Shown: piece after piece, positions 9,307 to 18,074 of the stretch
Numbering within the stretch: position 1 is the stretch's first letter
Layout: every line of letters begins with the position of its first letter
The notes under the pieces: generated by a model
Databases searched by the model: none
Told to the model about the DNA's origin: nothing
Seen by the model: the letters and a program-made list of their open reading frames with translations, nothing else
Position numbers and translations under genes: made by a program
Assembly (NCBI GenBank): GCA_011774835.1
Contig: JAACAK010000113.1
Span: forward strand, 69,029 to 133,028
Reading direction: 5' to 3'
From: Candidatus Kutchimonas denitrificans
GTDB taxonomy: Bacteria; Gemmatimonadota; Gemmatimonadetes; Palauibacterales; KS3-K002
Length of the DNA: 64,000 bases

Positions 9307-9904
9307 AGCGGCGTGCGATGACGCCCCCGAACACGATGTGGGCTCCGCCGAACCCCAGAGCCATCCACAGATCGCCCCACGCCGCCGGCGACAGGAAGGC
9401 CGCCAGACCGAGGAGCATGAAGCAGAAGCCCATGACGGGCACTACCCGCACCGAGAATACGCCGCCGGTCATCACCGCCGCGCCGTAGAGCAGCAGCCAG
9501 GTACCGGGCAACGCCTCGGGGTTGCCGGCCGCGTACAGGGCTCCGGTAAGCACGGCCCCGGCGAAGAGCGGTGGCATCAGGCCGAGCACGAAACGCGCGC
9601 CCGTGCCCCGAAACAGCGTGACCCCTACGGCTCGAGCTTTCCAAACCAGGGCGGAGACCCCGATCGCGACCGCGACCGCCGCCTCGCCCAGCCACACCAG
9701 AAGCCAGGCGTCGAAGTCGGCCTGCCGCGAGGCGAGCAGGGCAGCGGCCAGTGCGGTGATCCCCATGGCCACGTTCCCCCAGCCCGGAACGGCGGTGAAG
9801 GAGCCGGCTCGCTCCATGGTCTGACGGATGAAGCGGAGGTCGTCGAGGGCTCGAGCGTGGGGTTCGGGGGAAGGTGAGCGTGAGAGGTCCGGTTCTTTAT
9901 CCAT
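9296..9904 (-). CDS. Conserved membrane protein encoded with a winged-helix regulator
   Basis: A 202-residue protein: a soluble N-terminal helix (ALDDLRFIRQTMERAGSFT), then six or so hydrophobic helices, ending close to RRYGG. I recall similar proteins beside HTH_34 regulators in Acidobacteria and Gemmatimonadota, with no known function. It is the first gene of the operon. The ATG at 9904 has no Shine-Dalgarno sequence and lies 7 nt after a good -10 box, so the transcript is probably leaderless. An ATG further in would leave part of the conserved N-terminal helix untranslated, so I keep 9904. Confidence 0.75.
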   Translation of the reverse strand: MDKEPDLSRSPSPEPHARALDDLRFIRQTMERAGSFTAVPGWGNVAMGITALAAALLASRQADFDAWLLVWLGEAAVAVAIGVSALVWKARAVGVTLFRGTGARFVLGLMPPLFAGAVLTGALYAAGNPEALPGTWLLLYGAAVMTGGVFSVRVVPVMGFCFMLLGLAAFLSPAAWGDLWMALGFGGAHIVFGGVIARRYGG

Positions 9905-9911
9905 GGCGGGG

Positions 9912-9940
9912 AATATGGTGTGGTGAGTTGGCTATGTCAA
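9912..9940 (-). promoter_or_regulatory. Sigma-70-type promoter giving a probably leaderless mRNA
   Basis: On the minus strand TTGACA (9940-9935) is separated by exactly 17 nt from CATATT (9917-9912). Seven nucleotides then precede the ATG at 9904, so the expected start of transcription coincides with the start codon or lies within a base or two of it. Confidence 0.65.
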
Positions 9941-9941
9941 G

Positions 9942-9960
9942 TACTTTGTATTCTAAAGTA
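9942..9960. promoter_or_regulatory. 19-bp palindromic operator candidate
   Basis: TACTTT-GTATTCT-AAAGTA has perfect 6-bp arms and an AT-rich centre. It lies one base upstream of the -35 box of the regulator operon and about 35 bp from the dnaE2 promoter. Its size and symmetry fit a winged-helix dimer, most simply the regulator encoded at 8992-9306. Confidence 0.55.
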
Positions 9961-9993
9961 ACGAAGGTGGGTCGGCCTTGTGACTTGGAAAAC

Positions 9994-10022
9994 TTGTCTT
10001 CACCTTTATTTCGGTGTATATT
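9994..10022 (+). promoter_or_regulatory. Candidate dnaE2 promoter
   Basis: TTGTCT (9994-9999), a 17-nt spacer and TATATT (10017-10022) point toward dnaE2, leaving a leader of about 130 nt. Just upstream lies a direct repeat ACTTG-N4-ACTTG (9983-9996) overlapping the -35 region. This could be a damage-response operator, but it does not match a LexA box that I know. Confidence 0.5.
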
Positions 10023-10159
10023 CGGTTTCCCAGGGCGGAGGGAACCTCACTCCCCCACCTTCGAAGCGACCCTTCGCCCTGGTCCCCCCCCACCCCGGTA
10101 AGACCCCGGCGGTGGGCTCTTTTGTCGCCCGTGCTTTCGGTTTTTGTTCGGTTGCCGCC

Positions 10160-13100
10160 ATGTCCTGTTCCTCTTACGCCGAGCTCCACTGCCACTCCGC
10201 CTTCTCCTTCCTCGACGGCGCGGCCACCCCGGAAGCCCTGGTTCGACGGGCGGTGGAGCTCGGCATCCGCGCGCTGGCCCTCACCGACCACGACGACCTG
10301 GGCGGGATCGTCCGCTTCAGCCAAGCGGCCCGGGACCTGGGGGTGGGGGTGGAGGCGATCGTGGGGGCCGAGCTGACACTGGAGCCGGCGGAGGCGGGGG
10401 CGCCCCCCAGCCATCTGACCGTGCTGGCCCGGACGGCGGAGGGGTACGCCAACCTGTCGGAGCTGGTGACCCGTTCGCGGATGCTGCGGCCGCGGGGTCG
10501 ACCGCGGACGAGCTGGGTGGAGCTGGCGGAGCGGGGAGGAGGGCTTCTGGCGTTGACGGGGTGCCCGCAGGGCGAGCTGGCGCGGCGGGTGCGGGCGGGA
10601 GACGGGAAGGGGGCGCGGGAGCTGCTGGAATTCCTGCGGGGCGCCTTCGGCGGCTACCTGGCGGTGGAGGTGTGGGATCACGCGCTGCCGGAGGAGCGGG
10701 AGCTGGCGGACCGTCTGCTGGAGCTGGCGGACCGGCGTGGGTTGCGGGCGGTTGCGACGAACGACGTGCATTACGCGTGGCCGTCGGGCCGGATCGTGCA
10801 CGACGTGCTCACCTGCCTGCGTCACCAGGTGACGCTGGACGAGGCCGGGACGCGTCTGCGGCCCAACGGCGAGTGGTACCTGAAGCCGCCGTCGGCGGTG
10901 TGGCGGCGCTGGCGCCGGCGGCCCGACGTGGTGGAGAACACCCTGGCGCTGGCGGCCGAGTGCCCGTTCCGGCTGGCCGAGCTGTCGCCGGAGATGCCGG
11001 GGTTCCGGGTACCGGCCGAGATGACGAGGCAGGAGTTTCTGGAGCGGCTCGTCTGGCGCGGCGCGAAGGAGCGGTACGCGGGGATCTCCGGCCAGCGTCG
11101 GAAGGGCGATCCGATCCGGGTCGACGACCCGGTCGGGCGCGTTGGGGGGCCCTCGCTTCATGTCGCGCCGGACGGGCGGGGATCGGAGACGGGCAAAGGC
11201 GCTCCAAATGTCCGCTCGTGGCCCCCCAATCGCGCCCTCCCTCTTGCGGTGGAAAGCTCTGCGCCCGGACCGACGGCCAACGGAGGGCCCGGCCTGACGC
11301 AACGGGTCCGGCGGCAGATCCGACACGAGCTCGAGGTGATCGCGCGCCTCGACCTGGCCGGCTACTTCCTGACCGTTTGGGACGTCGTGCGGTTCGCGCG
11401 GCGGCACGGGATCCTGCTGCAGGGCCGGGGCTCGGCGGCCAACTCCTGCGTCTGTTACTGCCTGGGGATCACGGCGGTGGACCCGATCAAGTTCGAGCTG
11501 TTGTTCGAGCGCTTCCTGTCGGAGGAGCGGGGCGGCGCGCCGGACATCGACATCGACATCGAGCACGAGCGGCGCGAGGAGGTGCTGCAGTACGTCTACC
11601 GCAAGTACGGCCGCGACCGTGCGGCGATGGTGTGCGAGACGATCAGCTACCGCGGCCGCTCTGCCGTGCGTGACGCGGCGCGGGCCCTCGGCTTCTCGAC
11701 CGACGTGGCCGACCGGCTGGCGGGCGTGTCGGACCGTCACGAGGCGGCGGAGGCCGCCGCCGCCCTCGAGAACGGCGGCCTGGTCGCCTGCGGGCTCGAC
11801 CCGGCGGACCGAAGGGTGCGGGCGCTGGTCCACGTGGTGCGCGGGCTCGACCGATTGCCGCGTCATCGGTCGATCCACGTGGGCGGCTTCGTGCTCACCG
11901 CCGGCCCGCTGGCCCGCTCCGCGCCCATCGAGCCGGCCTCGATGCCCGACCGCACGGTGATCCAGTGGGACAAGGACGACCTCGAGTTCGCCGGGCTGAT
12001 CAAGATCGACCTGCTGGGGCTGGGGATGCTCACCTGCCTGGCGAAGACGATCCGCTACGTCCGGGAGACGCGGGGGATCGCCATCGACCTGGCGCAGCTG
12101 CCAGCGTCCGATCCCGAGGTCTACGCGATGATCCAGGCCGCCGATACGGTGGGTCTCTTCCAGATCGAGAGTCGGGCGCAGATGAACTCGTTGCCGCGGC
12201 TCAAGCCCCGCAACTTCTACGACCTGGTGGTGCAGGTGGCGCTCATCCGGCCGGGCCCCATCCAGGGCGACATGGTGCACCCCTACGTGCGGCGTCGGCG
12301 CGGCGAGGAGCCGGTGACGTACCTGCACCCGGACCTGGAGCCGATCCTGCACCGCACGCTGGGCGTGCCGCTGTTCCAGGAGCAGGGGATGAAGGTGGCG
12401 GTGGCGCTGGCCGGGTTCACGCCGGGCCAGGCCGACGCGCTGCGCCGGGCGATGGGGTTCAAGCGTTCGAAGGAGGCGATGGCGCTGATCGAGCCGGCGC
12501 TGCGCGACGGGATGACGAAACGCGGGATCGGACCCGACGTGCAGGAGCAGGTCGTCAAGCAGCTCACCGCCTTCGCCAACTACGGCTTCCCCGAGAGCCA
12601 CTCGGCGTCGTTCGCGCTGCTGGTCTACGCCTCGGCCTATCTCAAGCGCTACTACGCGCCGGAGTTCTTTTGCGGATTGCTGAACTCGCAACCGATGGGC
12701 TTCTATGCGCCGGGCACGCTGATCCACGACGCGCGACGCCACGGCGTCGAGGTGCGCCCCGTCGATTTGGCGCTTTCCAGCTGGGACTGCACGCTGGAGA
12801 CCGCCGCGCCCGTCCGACCGCCGGCGCTGCGGGTCGGTCTCCGCTACGTGCACGGCATGGGCTCGAAAGCCGAGGAGCGCTTGCGATCCGCCTGGGAGGC
12901 CGGGGGGGCCTTCACATCGGTGGAGGACGTGGTGAGCCGCTCGGGCCTCGGCGTCCCCGCGCTGAAGACGCTGGCCGAGGCCGGCGCTTTCGATACGCTG
13001 TGGGAGGGTCGGGGCCGCCGCTCCGCGCTGTGGGAGGTGCTGGCCCGGTGCGCCCAGCAGCCGCTGGCGCCGGTGGAGCCCCGCGAGCGGCCGCGGCTCC

Positions 13101-13528
13101 GGGAGATGGAACGGATCGAGCTGGTCGCCGCCGACTACACGACCACGGGGCTCTGCACCCACGGCCACCCGATGGAGCATCTGCGGGCGCCGCTCCAGCG
13201 GCGCGGCGTGCTGTCGGCAGAGGAGCTGGCGCGGGCGCGGAGCGGCTCTCGGGTTCAGGTCGCGGGGGTGGTGATCTGCCGCCAACGGCCCGGCACCGCC
13301 AAAGGGGTCTGCTTCATCACGCTGGAGGACGAGACGGGCTTCTCCAACTTCATCGTCTACGCCAATCTCTTCCAGCGCTATCGCCGCACTATCGTCCGTT
13401 CACCGGTACTGCTCATCGAGGGGATCGTGCAGAACGAGCAGGAGGTGGTGAACGTGCAGGCGCGACACATCGAGGCGGTCGTACCGAGGGCCGGCGCCGA
13501 CGCCATCGAGAGCCACGACTTCCATTAG
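10160..13528 (+). CDS. dnaE2: Error-prone DNA polymerase III alpha-type subunit (DnaE2 / ImuC)
   Basis: A 1122-residue C-family polymerase. It opens with the PHP domain (YAELHCHSAFSFLDGA, ALTDHDDLGG), continues through GRGSAANSCVCYCLGI and the catalytic acidic motif PDIDIDIEHERREEVLQYVY, and ends with the fingers, helix-hairpin and OB-fold regions and the DnaE2-like C-terminus. The start MSCSSYAELHCHS at 10160 matches the family; the track start is 60 residues too long. DnaE2 usually works with ImuA/ImuB in damage-induced translesion synthesis, but neither is adjacent. About 60 residues beyond the family norm interrupt the stretch between ERYAG and QRVRRQIRHEL; this is a palindromic in-frame insertion described separately. 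Confidence 0.95.
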   Translation: MSCSSYAELHCHSAFSFLDGAATPEALVRRAVELGIRALALTDHDDLGGIVRFSQAARDLGVGVEAIVGAELTLEPAEAGAPPSHLTVLARTAEGYANLSELVTRSRMLRPRGRPRTSWVELAERGGGLLALTGCPQGELARRVRAGDGKGARELLEFLRGAFGGYLAVEVWDHALPEERELADRLLELADRRGLRAVATNDVHYAWPSGRIVHDVLTCLRHQVTLDEAGTRLRPNGEWYLKPPSAVWRRWRRRPDVVENTLALAAECPFRLAELSPEMPGFRVPAEMTRQEFLERLVWRGAKERYAGISGQRRKGDPIRVDDPVGRVGGPSLHVAPDGRGSETGKGAPNVRSWPPNRALPLAVESSAPGPTANGGPGLTQRVRRQIRHELEVIARLDLAGYFLTVWDVVRFARRHGILLQGRGSAANSCVCYCLGITAVDPIKFELLFERFLSEERGGAPDIDIDIEHERREEVLQYVYRKYGRDRAAMVCETISYRGRSAVRDAARALGFSTDVADRLAGVSDRHEAAEAAAALENGGLVACGLDPADRRVRALVHVVRGLDRLPRHRSIHVGGFVLTAGPLARSAPIEPASMPDRTVIQWDKDDLEFAGLIKIDLLGLGMLTCLAKTIRYVRETRGIAIDLAQLPASDPEVYAMIQAADTVGLFQIESRAQMNSLPRLKPRNFYDLVVQVALIRPGPIQGDMVHPYVRRRRGEEPVTYLHPDLEPILHRTLGVPLFQEQGMKVAVALAGFTPGQADALRRAMGFKRSKEAMALIEPALRDGMTKRGIGPDVQEQVVKQLTAFANYGFPESHSASFALLVYASAYLKRYYAPEFFCGLLNSQPMGFYAPGTLIHDARRHGVEVRPVDLALSSWDCTLETAAPVRPPALRVGLRYVHGMGSKAEERLRSAWEAGGAFTSVEDVVSRSGLGVPALKTLAEAGAFDTLWEGRGRRSALWEVLARCAQQPLAPVEPRERPRLREMERIELVAADYTTTGLCTHGHPMEHLRAPLQRRGVLSAEELARARSGSRVQVAGVVICRQRPGTAKGVCFITLEDETGFSNFIVYANLFQRYRRTIVRSPVLLIEGIVQNEQEVVNVQARHIEAVVPRAGADAIESHDFH
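11116..11237. repeat. In-frame palindromic insertion within dnaE2
   Basis: Two inverted repeats sit inside the atypical low-complexity stretch of DnaE2. The first is a perfect 17-bp palindrome, CCGGGTCG-A-CGACCCGG (11116-11132). The second has arms GGGCGCGTTGGGGGGCC (11135-11151) and GGCCCCCCAATCGCGCCC (11220-11237), complementary except for one extra base, enclosing about 70 bp. The reading frame stays open through the whole unit. The organisation resembles palindromic elements that insert in frame into genes, such as those of Rickettsia. Confidence 0.6.
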
Positions 13529-13543
13529 TCGACACGACTCGAC

Positions 13544-14377
13544 CTATGGCAATTCGACGAAGCCTCCCAGGAAATCTCGAGCTGAAGAAGTATCGAGCCG
13601 GTAGTCCCAACTGGTCGCTCGGCACGGGATGTCGCCCCAGTTCACGATGGCGTAAATCTTGTCTCTGTCACCCTTCAGAAACTTGGGCGACCCGGAGTCG
13701 CCAAAGCAATCGCCACCTTCGTCCGTCGCGTGGCTGTTCATGAGCAGGCCGAGCGTCGACTGCGTGAGCCCCATGAACGGGGATTCCGAGACCTTTCGCT
13801 TTCCGTCGACAGAGAAACTCAGCGGACCGTCGGCGCTCGCCGCGGCCCCGTAGCCCACGTTCACGAACAACTGACCGATGAGACCTCCCCGACGCGCCAG
13901 GCGATCCAGCTCGCCGGCTTCTGGCAACTCGAGGGGGTCGATGCCATCTGTTGCCCCGACCGGTAACAGCACGACCCCGATATCGTGGGAATCACCGAAG
14001 TCGCGACCGAATTGCGGATCGAACGCGAAGCCACCCGCCTGGATCAGGCCCGACACACCATCTGACAGGTCCGGGTCGAAAGACACCCAAAACTGCGCAT
14101 CCCCGGGGAAAAACGCGAGACAGTGCGCCGCAGTCAAGAACACGTTCTCGGCGATCAGGCTGCCCGAGCACCAGAGGTCGGAAACACTGATCCCGTCGTC
14201 GTCAAAGTCGAAGAGCAGCGCGCCGACGTTGCCATAATCCGGACCAGTAGGTTCGCCCTGGTTGATGAACTGAGGGCCGAGGTTCTGCGGCGGACCAGGC
14301 GGTCCGTTCGGCTCACTGCAACCAAACGATAACGCCACCGAAATGAGTAAAGCGGTGACAGCCCTGATGGTACGCAT
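13544..14377 (-). CDS. Trypsin-like serine protease, lipoprotein
   Basis: A 277-residue S1 (chymotrypsin fold) protease with a lipoprotein signal peptide (lipobox ALSFGC). The catalytic triad is visible: His in LTAAHC, Asp in SHDIGVVLL and Ser in CFGDSGSP. The order and spacing fit the family. The paired cysteines in LWCSGS/AAHC and DCFGDSG/IPC suggest the usual disulfides. AGGAGAG precedes the ATG. The gene is convergent with dnaE2 (15 bp between stops). Probably anchored in an outer or inner membrane facing the periplasm or surface; the target is unknown. Confidence 0.88.
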   Translation of the reverse strand: MRTIRAVTALLISVALSFGCSEPNGPPGPPQNLGPQFINQGEPTGPDYGNVGALLFDFDDDGISVSDLWCSGSLIAENVFLTAAHCLAFFPGDAQFWVSFDPDLSDGVSGLIQAGGFAFDPQFGRDFGDSHDIGVVLLPVGATDGIDPLELPEAGELDRLARRGGLIGQLFVNVGYGAAASADGPLSFSVDGKRKVSESPFMGLTQSTLGLLMNSHATDEGGDCFGDSGSPKFLKGDRDKIYAIVNWGDIPCRATSWDYRLDTSSARDFLGGFVELP

Positions 14378-15103
14378 GGCTTACTCTCCTTGCTGAATCG
14401 GAGCGGCGCCGTCGAACCTCCACGGCCCCGACGCATCGAATGTTGCGGAAACGATTGGATTAAGGATTACAGGTCTATCTGCCAGAGACCGCTCTGGACA
14501 TCGTGCCCGAAGAAGACCGTCTAGAATTGTGTGTGGTGTACAAACCGCCGAAACTTAACATGATCGAGGCGATCGAGCGAATGCCCGGCGTGGAACGCGA
14601 CCGCCTTTATCATTGGCGCGCCGCTGGCCGATTTCGGAGCCATCGGCAACAACGGAGGCGCTGCACGACCAGTAAACGGCTGCCTCACCTTACTTCCGTT
14701 CGCTGTGCCCGGAACGGAGGAAACCCAATAGAGAATCGAGCATCGGCGGAGGCCTCCTCGGGCCGACGCGGTAGGCCTGGGACGGCTCCGGGTTGGTTTG
14801 CCTAAGGTCGCCTCGGGCCGCATATTTGCACGCAGGACGCCGGGGGTTGCCGATCGGTCCCGGCTTGTCGGCCCCACTAGCCATCGAACGGAGCAGCACG
14901 AACCCGGTGTCTGCTGACCCATGGTTGCCTGACAGTTCATGGATATGCGTAACGGCGCGGTTGACGCAGAAGGTCGGCCAGAGTCGAGTTGCTGCGCTAG
15001 GCGACGCCGTCTTGTAGCTCCGATGCTTCCGTTGGGCAGAGATGGTGAGGCCCCGGGGTACGGGCCGCCCGGAAGAGGATGTTCTATTCGCGCGGGGGGT
15101 AAG
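14378..15103. other. 726-bp stretch without a recognisable gene
   Basis: No ORF here has a credible domain or start. The minus ORF at 14521-15291 and the plus ORF starting at 14503 both look like chance frames, although a short plus-strand stretch near 14610-14730 reads smoothly to a stop and might be a gene remnant. There are two small inverted repeats: CCAGAG-ACCG-CTCTGG (14482-14497) and TCCGTTC/GAACGGA (near 14695-14718). The promoters of the flanking divergent genes must lie here but are not clear. Confidence 0.5.
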
Positions 15104-16315
15104 ATGAAAGTCGCGAACTCGTTCGTTGGAATGGGAAGAGGGTTCAGCACGTTCGCCTTTTCCCTCTTGGTTATCGCCGGTCTCGTCATGCCCGTTTCAC
15201 TCACCGCGCAGGAGCGTGATGTCACCCAGAACCCGCTGGCCGGTTCGCAGGTCTTTGGATCGAAGGGGTGCGTGAAGTGCCACGCGATCAATGGGTTGGG
15301 GGCCGAGATCGGCCCTGACCTGGGGCGGATCTCGCAGCGGCATTCGTTCTACGAGCTGGCGGCGACGATGTGGAACCATCTGCCGGCGATGGGCGCGGCG
15401 ATGCGGGAGTATGGGATCGAGCGGCCGGAACTGACGGCGGAGGAGGCGGGCGACCTGATCGCGTTCCTGTTCACCCTTGACTATTTCGACCCGCCCGGTG
15501 ATGTGGAGAGAGGCAAGCGGCTGTTCGTGGAGAAGAAGTGCGTCGTCTGCCACCAGGTCGGTACCTACGGCGGCGTCGTCGGACCCAGCCTCGACCATCT
15601 CAGCCAGTACGGCTCCCCGATCCTCGTGGCGGCGGCGATGTGGAACCACGGTCCGGCGATGGCAGAGATGATGGAGGAGCGGGGGATCGACCGTCCCACC
15701 TTCAGCGGAACCGAGCTCAACGATCTCATCGCTTATCTCGAGTCGGTGGGCCCGGCCCCGCTGGAAGGTCCGCTCTACGTCCTGCCGGGCGCGGCCGAGG
15801 AGGGGCGGGTGGTGTTTGTGGAGAAGAACTGCATAGAGTGTCACTCGGTGCAGGGTGTGGGAGGAAGGGTAGGACCGGACCTGGCGAAGCGGAGCTATCA
15901 GTGGGGGCTCACCGAATTCGCTGCCGCGATGTGGAACAAAGCCCCCGACATGATGCAGGTGATGCGCCAGCGAGACATCGATGTCCCGCAGCTGGGCGCG
16001 GGCGAGATGGCGGACCTGGTGGCTTACCTGTACTCGGTCCAGTACTTCGCCGAATCCGGGGATGCCGAAGAAGGGCGCGTGGCCCTGCGCACCCGGGGAT
16101 GCCTGGCCTGTCATTCTCTGGGCGGCCGGGGCGCCGGGGAGACGTCCGATCTGCAGGGCAACTTCCAGATGGAATCCTCGGCTGAGGTGATCGCCACGCT
16201 CTGGAACCATGCGACGCTGATGGAGGGTGAGGGCGCTGAGCCGTGGCCGATTTTGACCGCTAAGGACATCGCGGACATCTCGGCGTTCATGCAGAAGAAC
16301 GCGGAAGATCGATGA
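15104..16315 (+). CDS. Four-domain (tetraheme) periplasmic cytochrome c
   Basis: A 403-residue exported protein: signal peptide (TFAFSLLVIAGLVMPVSLTAQ), then four tandem cytochrome c domains with CVKCH, CVVCH, CIECH and CLACH. Each domain is followed about 50-65 residues later by a related MWNHxPAM block whose Met is the likely axial ligand; the last copy is LWNHATLM. The domains look like internal duplications. Start: the ATG at 15104 gives the signal peptide, while the track start adds 55 unlikely residues. First gene of operon A and coupled to the next gene by an ATGA overlap. Likely a soluble or peripheral electron acceptor of the Rieske/cytochrome b core. Confidence 0.88.
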   Translation: MKVANSFVGMGRGFSTFAFSLLVIAGLVMPVSLTAQERDVTQNPLAGSQVFGSKGCVKCHAINGLGAEIGPDLGRISQRHSFYELAATMWNHLPAMGAAMREYGIERPELTAEEAGDLIAFLFTLDYFDPPGDVERGKRLFVEKKCVVCHQVGTYGGVVGPSLDHLSQYGSPILVAAAMWNHGPAMAEMMEERGIDRPTFSGTELNDLIAYLESVGPAPLEGPLYVLPGAAEEGRVVFVEKNCIECHSVQGVGGRVGPDLAKRSYQWGLTEFAAAMWNKAPDMMQVMRQRDIDVPQLGAGEMADLVAYLYSVQYFAESGDAEEGRVALRTRGCLACHSLGGRGAGETSDLQGNFQMESSAEVIATLWNHATLMEGEGAEPWPILTAKDIADISAFMQKNAEDR

Positions 16316-17619
16316 TGATGACGATGGGAAAACTGCTTCGCTGCACACCCGCCCTGCTCGCCGGATTCCTGTTGGCCCCAAAAGCAACGGCTCAGGAGCC
16401 CGAGAGCAGCTGCGTGACCTGCCACGCCGCGTTCGGTGATGAGCGTCTGTCCGGGCCCGTCGAGAGCTACCCGAACGATGTCCACGCTGCCCAGGGGTTC
16501 GACTGCGTGGCTTGCCACGGCGGTGATGCGACGGTGGCGGGGATGGGCGCGATGGACCCGGCGGCCGGATACCTGGGCGTGCCCGAAGGCGAGGACGTGC
16601 TGTCGGTCTGTGGGCGTTGCCACTCGAGCGCGCAGTTCATGCGCCGCTACGATCCGTCGCTGCGTGTGGACCAGGTGGCCGAGTACCGGACCTCGGTCCA
16701 CGGCCAGCGACTGCTTCAGCAGGGAGACGATCGCGTGGCCACCTGCTCCAGCTGCCATCCGGCACACGCGATCAAACCGCCCAGCGATCCGAACTCGAGC
16801 GTTCACCCGCTCAACGTCGCGGCGACCTGTGCGGACTGCCACGCCAATCCCGAGTACATGTCGCCCTATCCCATACCCACCGACCAGCACGAGAAGTACC
16901 TGGAGAGCATCCACTGGGAGAAGCTGTCGGTGGCCCGCGACCTGTCGGCGCCGACCTGCAACGATTGTCACGGCAACCACGGGGCGGCGCCGCCCGGGGT
17001 CTCTTGGGTCGGCAACGTCTGCGGTCAGTGTCACTCGGTCATGGCGGAGCGATTCAACCAGAGCTTCCACTCACGCATCTTCGCAATGCTCGGCAACCCC
17101 GGCTGCGCGACATGCCACAACAACCACGAGATCAAGCTCGCGGATATCGAGATGCTGGGTGTGGATGAGGGCTCGGTCTGCGGTCGCTGTCATTCGGCGG
17201 AGAGCCGAGGCGGTATAGTGGCGACCCGCATGAGAACGCTGATCGATTCGCTCTCCTTGGCGCGCGAGCGGGCCGATTCGATTCTCGAGCGCGCCGAGAA
17301 CGCAGGCATGGAGGTCAGCCAGGCCCAGTTCGACCTGAACGGTGCGACCACGGCCCTGGTCAGTGCCCGAACCGCCGTCCACTCCTTCGACGTGGAAGGG
17401 GTCCGTGAAGAGGTCGAGTCGGGACTGGAGGTTGCGGCGCAGGCCTGGGAGCGCGGTCAGGAGGCGATGGACGACCTGAGGTTCCGTCGGACCGGCCTGG
17501 CGATATCGGTGGGGATCATCGTGCTGCTGATCATCGGGCTGGTGCTCAAGATCAGGCAGCTCGAGCCGGCCGGAGCAGGGCCGTCGCGCAAGAGTGCTCC
17601 AGGAGGGGAGGCACGATGA
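16312..17619 (+). CDS. Nine-heme membrane-anchored cytochrome c (operon A copy)
   Basis: A 435-residue protein with nine CXXCH motifs (CVTCH, CVACH, CGRCH, CSSCH, CADCH, CNDCH, CGQCH, CATCH, CGRCH), a signal peptide, a helical region after the last heme (RERADSILERAENAG and onward) and a C-terminal membrane helix (GLAISVGIIVLLIIGLVL). The same architecture, with nine hemes, coiled coil and C-terminal anchor, is found in the gene at 24352-25614, so the two are paralogues. Four ATG codons cluster at the start; the first overlaps the upstream stop. It presumably carries electrons between the quinol-oxidising core and downstream acceptors in the periplasm. Confidence 0.88.
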   Translation: MMMTMGKLLRCTPALLAGFLLAPKATAQEPESSCVTCHAAFGDERLSGPVESYPNDVHAAQGFDCVACHGGDATVAGMGAMDPAAGYLGVPEGEDVLSVCGRCHSSAQFMRRYDPSLRVDQVAEYRTSVHGQRLLQQGDDRVATCSSCHPAHAIKPPSDPNSSVHPLNVAATCADCHANPEYMSPYPIPTDQHEKYLESIHWEKLSVARDLSAPTCNDCHGNHGAAPPGVSWVGNVCGQCHSVMAERFNQSFHSRIFAMLGNPGCATCHNNHEIKLADIEMLGVDEGSVCGRCHSAESRGGIVATRMRTLIDSLSLARERADSILERAENAGMEVSQAQFDLNGATTALVSARTAVHSFDVEGVREEVESGLEVAAQAWERGQEAMDDLRFRRTGLAISVGIIVLLIIGLVLKIRQLEPAGAGPSRKSAPGGEAR

Positions 17620-18071
17620 TGGAGAGGGGCGGCAGGAACGAACAAACGCGTCGAGGCTTCGTCAACTGGATACTGGGCACGGGCGTCGGCGGCCTGCTGC
17701 TGGCCGTGCTCTATCCCGTCGGCCGTTATCTCGTGCCGCCGGCGGCGGGCGAGTCGGCGGCGGCGTCGGTCACGCTGGATATCACGCCGGCCGAGGTCAC
17801 GCCGAATTCGGGTCATATCTTCAAGTTCGGCAGCCGACCGGCGATCCTGATCCGCACGCCCAGCGGGGAGCTGCGGGCGTTTTCGGCCGCCTGCACGCAC
17901 CTCGGCTGCATCGTCCAGTACCGCGAAGACATCGGCCACATCTGGTGTGCCTGTCACAACGGACACTTCGATCTCAACGGCCGAAACATACAGGGTCCGC
18001 CGCCCCGGCCGCTCGATTCGTTCGTCGTCAACGTGCGCGGCGACGAGATCGTCGTCAGCAAGACGAGTTGA
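17616..18071 (+). CDS. Rieske [2Fe-2S] subunit of a cytochrome bc/b6f-type complex
   Basis: A 151-residue protein with an N-terminal anchor (WILGTGVGGLLLAVLYPVG) preceded by a twin-arginine stretch (TRRGFVNW), then a Rieske fold. Both ligand boxes are complete: CTHLGC (Cys93, His95, Cys98) and CACH (Cys111, Cys113, His114). Cys93, His95, Cys111 and His114 bind the cluster; Cys98 and Cys113 form the disulfide. The box is CACHNGHF where CPCHGS is common, but the ligand pattern is intact. It overlaps the nine-heme gene (ATGA) and lies 3 bp before the cytochrome b gene, so it is the Rieske partner of that protein. Confidence 0.95.
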   Translation: MMERGGRNEQTRRGFVNWILGTGVGGLLLAVLYPVGRYLVPPAAGESAAASVTLDITPAEVTPNSGHIFKFGSRPAILIRTPSGELRAFSAACTHLGCIVQYREDIGHIWCACHNGHFDLNGRNIQGPPPRPLDSFVVNVRGDEIVVSKTS

Positions 18072-18074
18072 GCG

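Noticed and set aside
9953-13285. 1110-aa minus-strand ORF opposite dnaE2
   Set aside because: His/Arg/Pro-rich shadow with no motif, opposite a complete polymerase gene. Length alone is not evidence in this GC-rich sequence.
14521-15291. 256-aa minus-strand ORF upstream of operon A
   Set aside because: Overlaps the start and signal peptide of the cytochrome gene, has no start signal and no recognisable domain.
15538-16185. Extra ORFs inside the cytochrome genes (for example 215 aa plus)
   Set aside because: They run inside genes whose CXXCH motifs are in another frame, and lack any heme motif or signal peptide.
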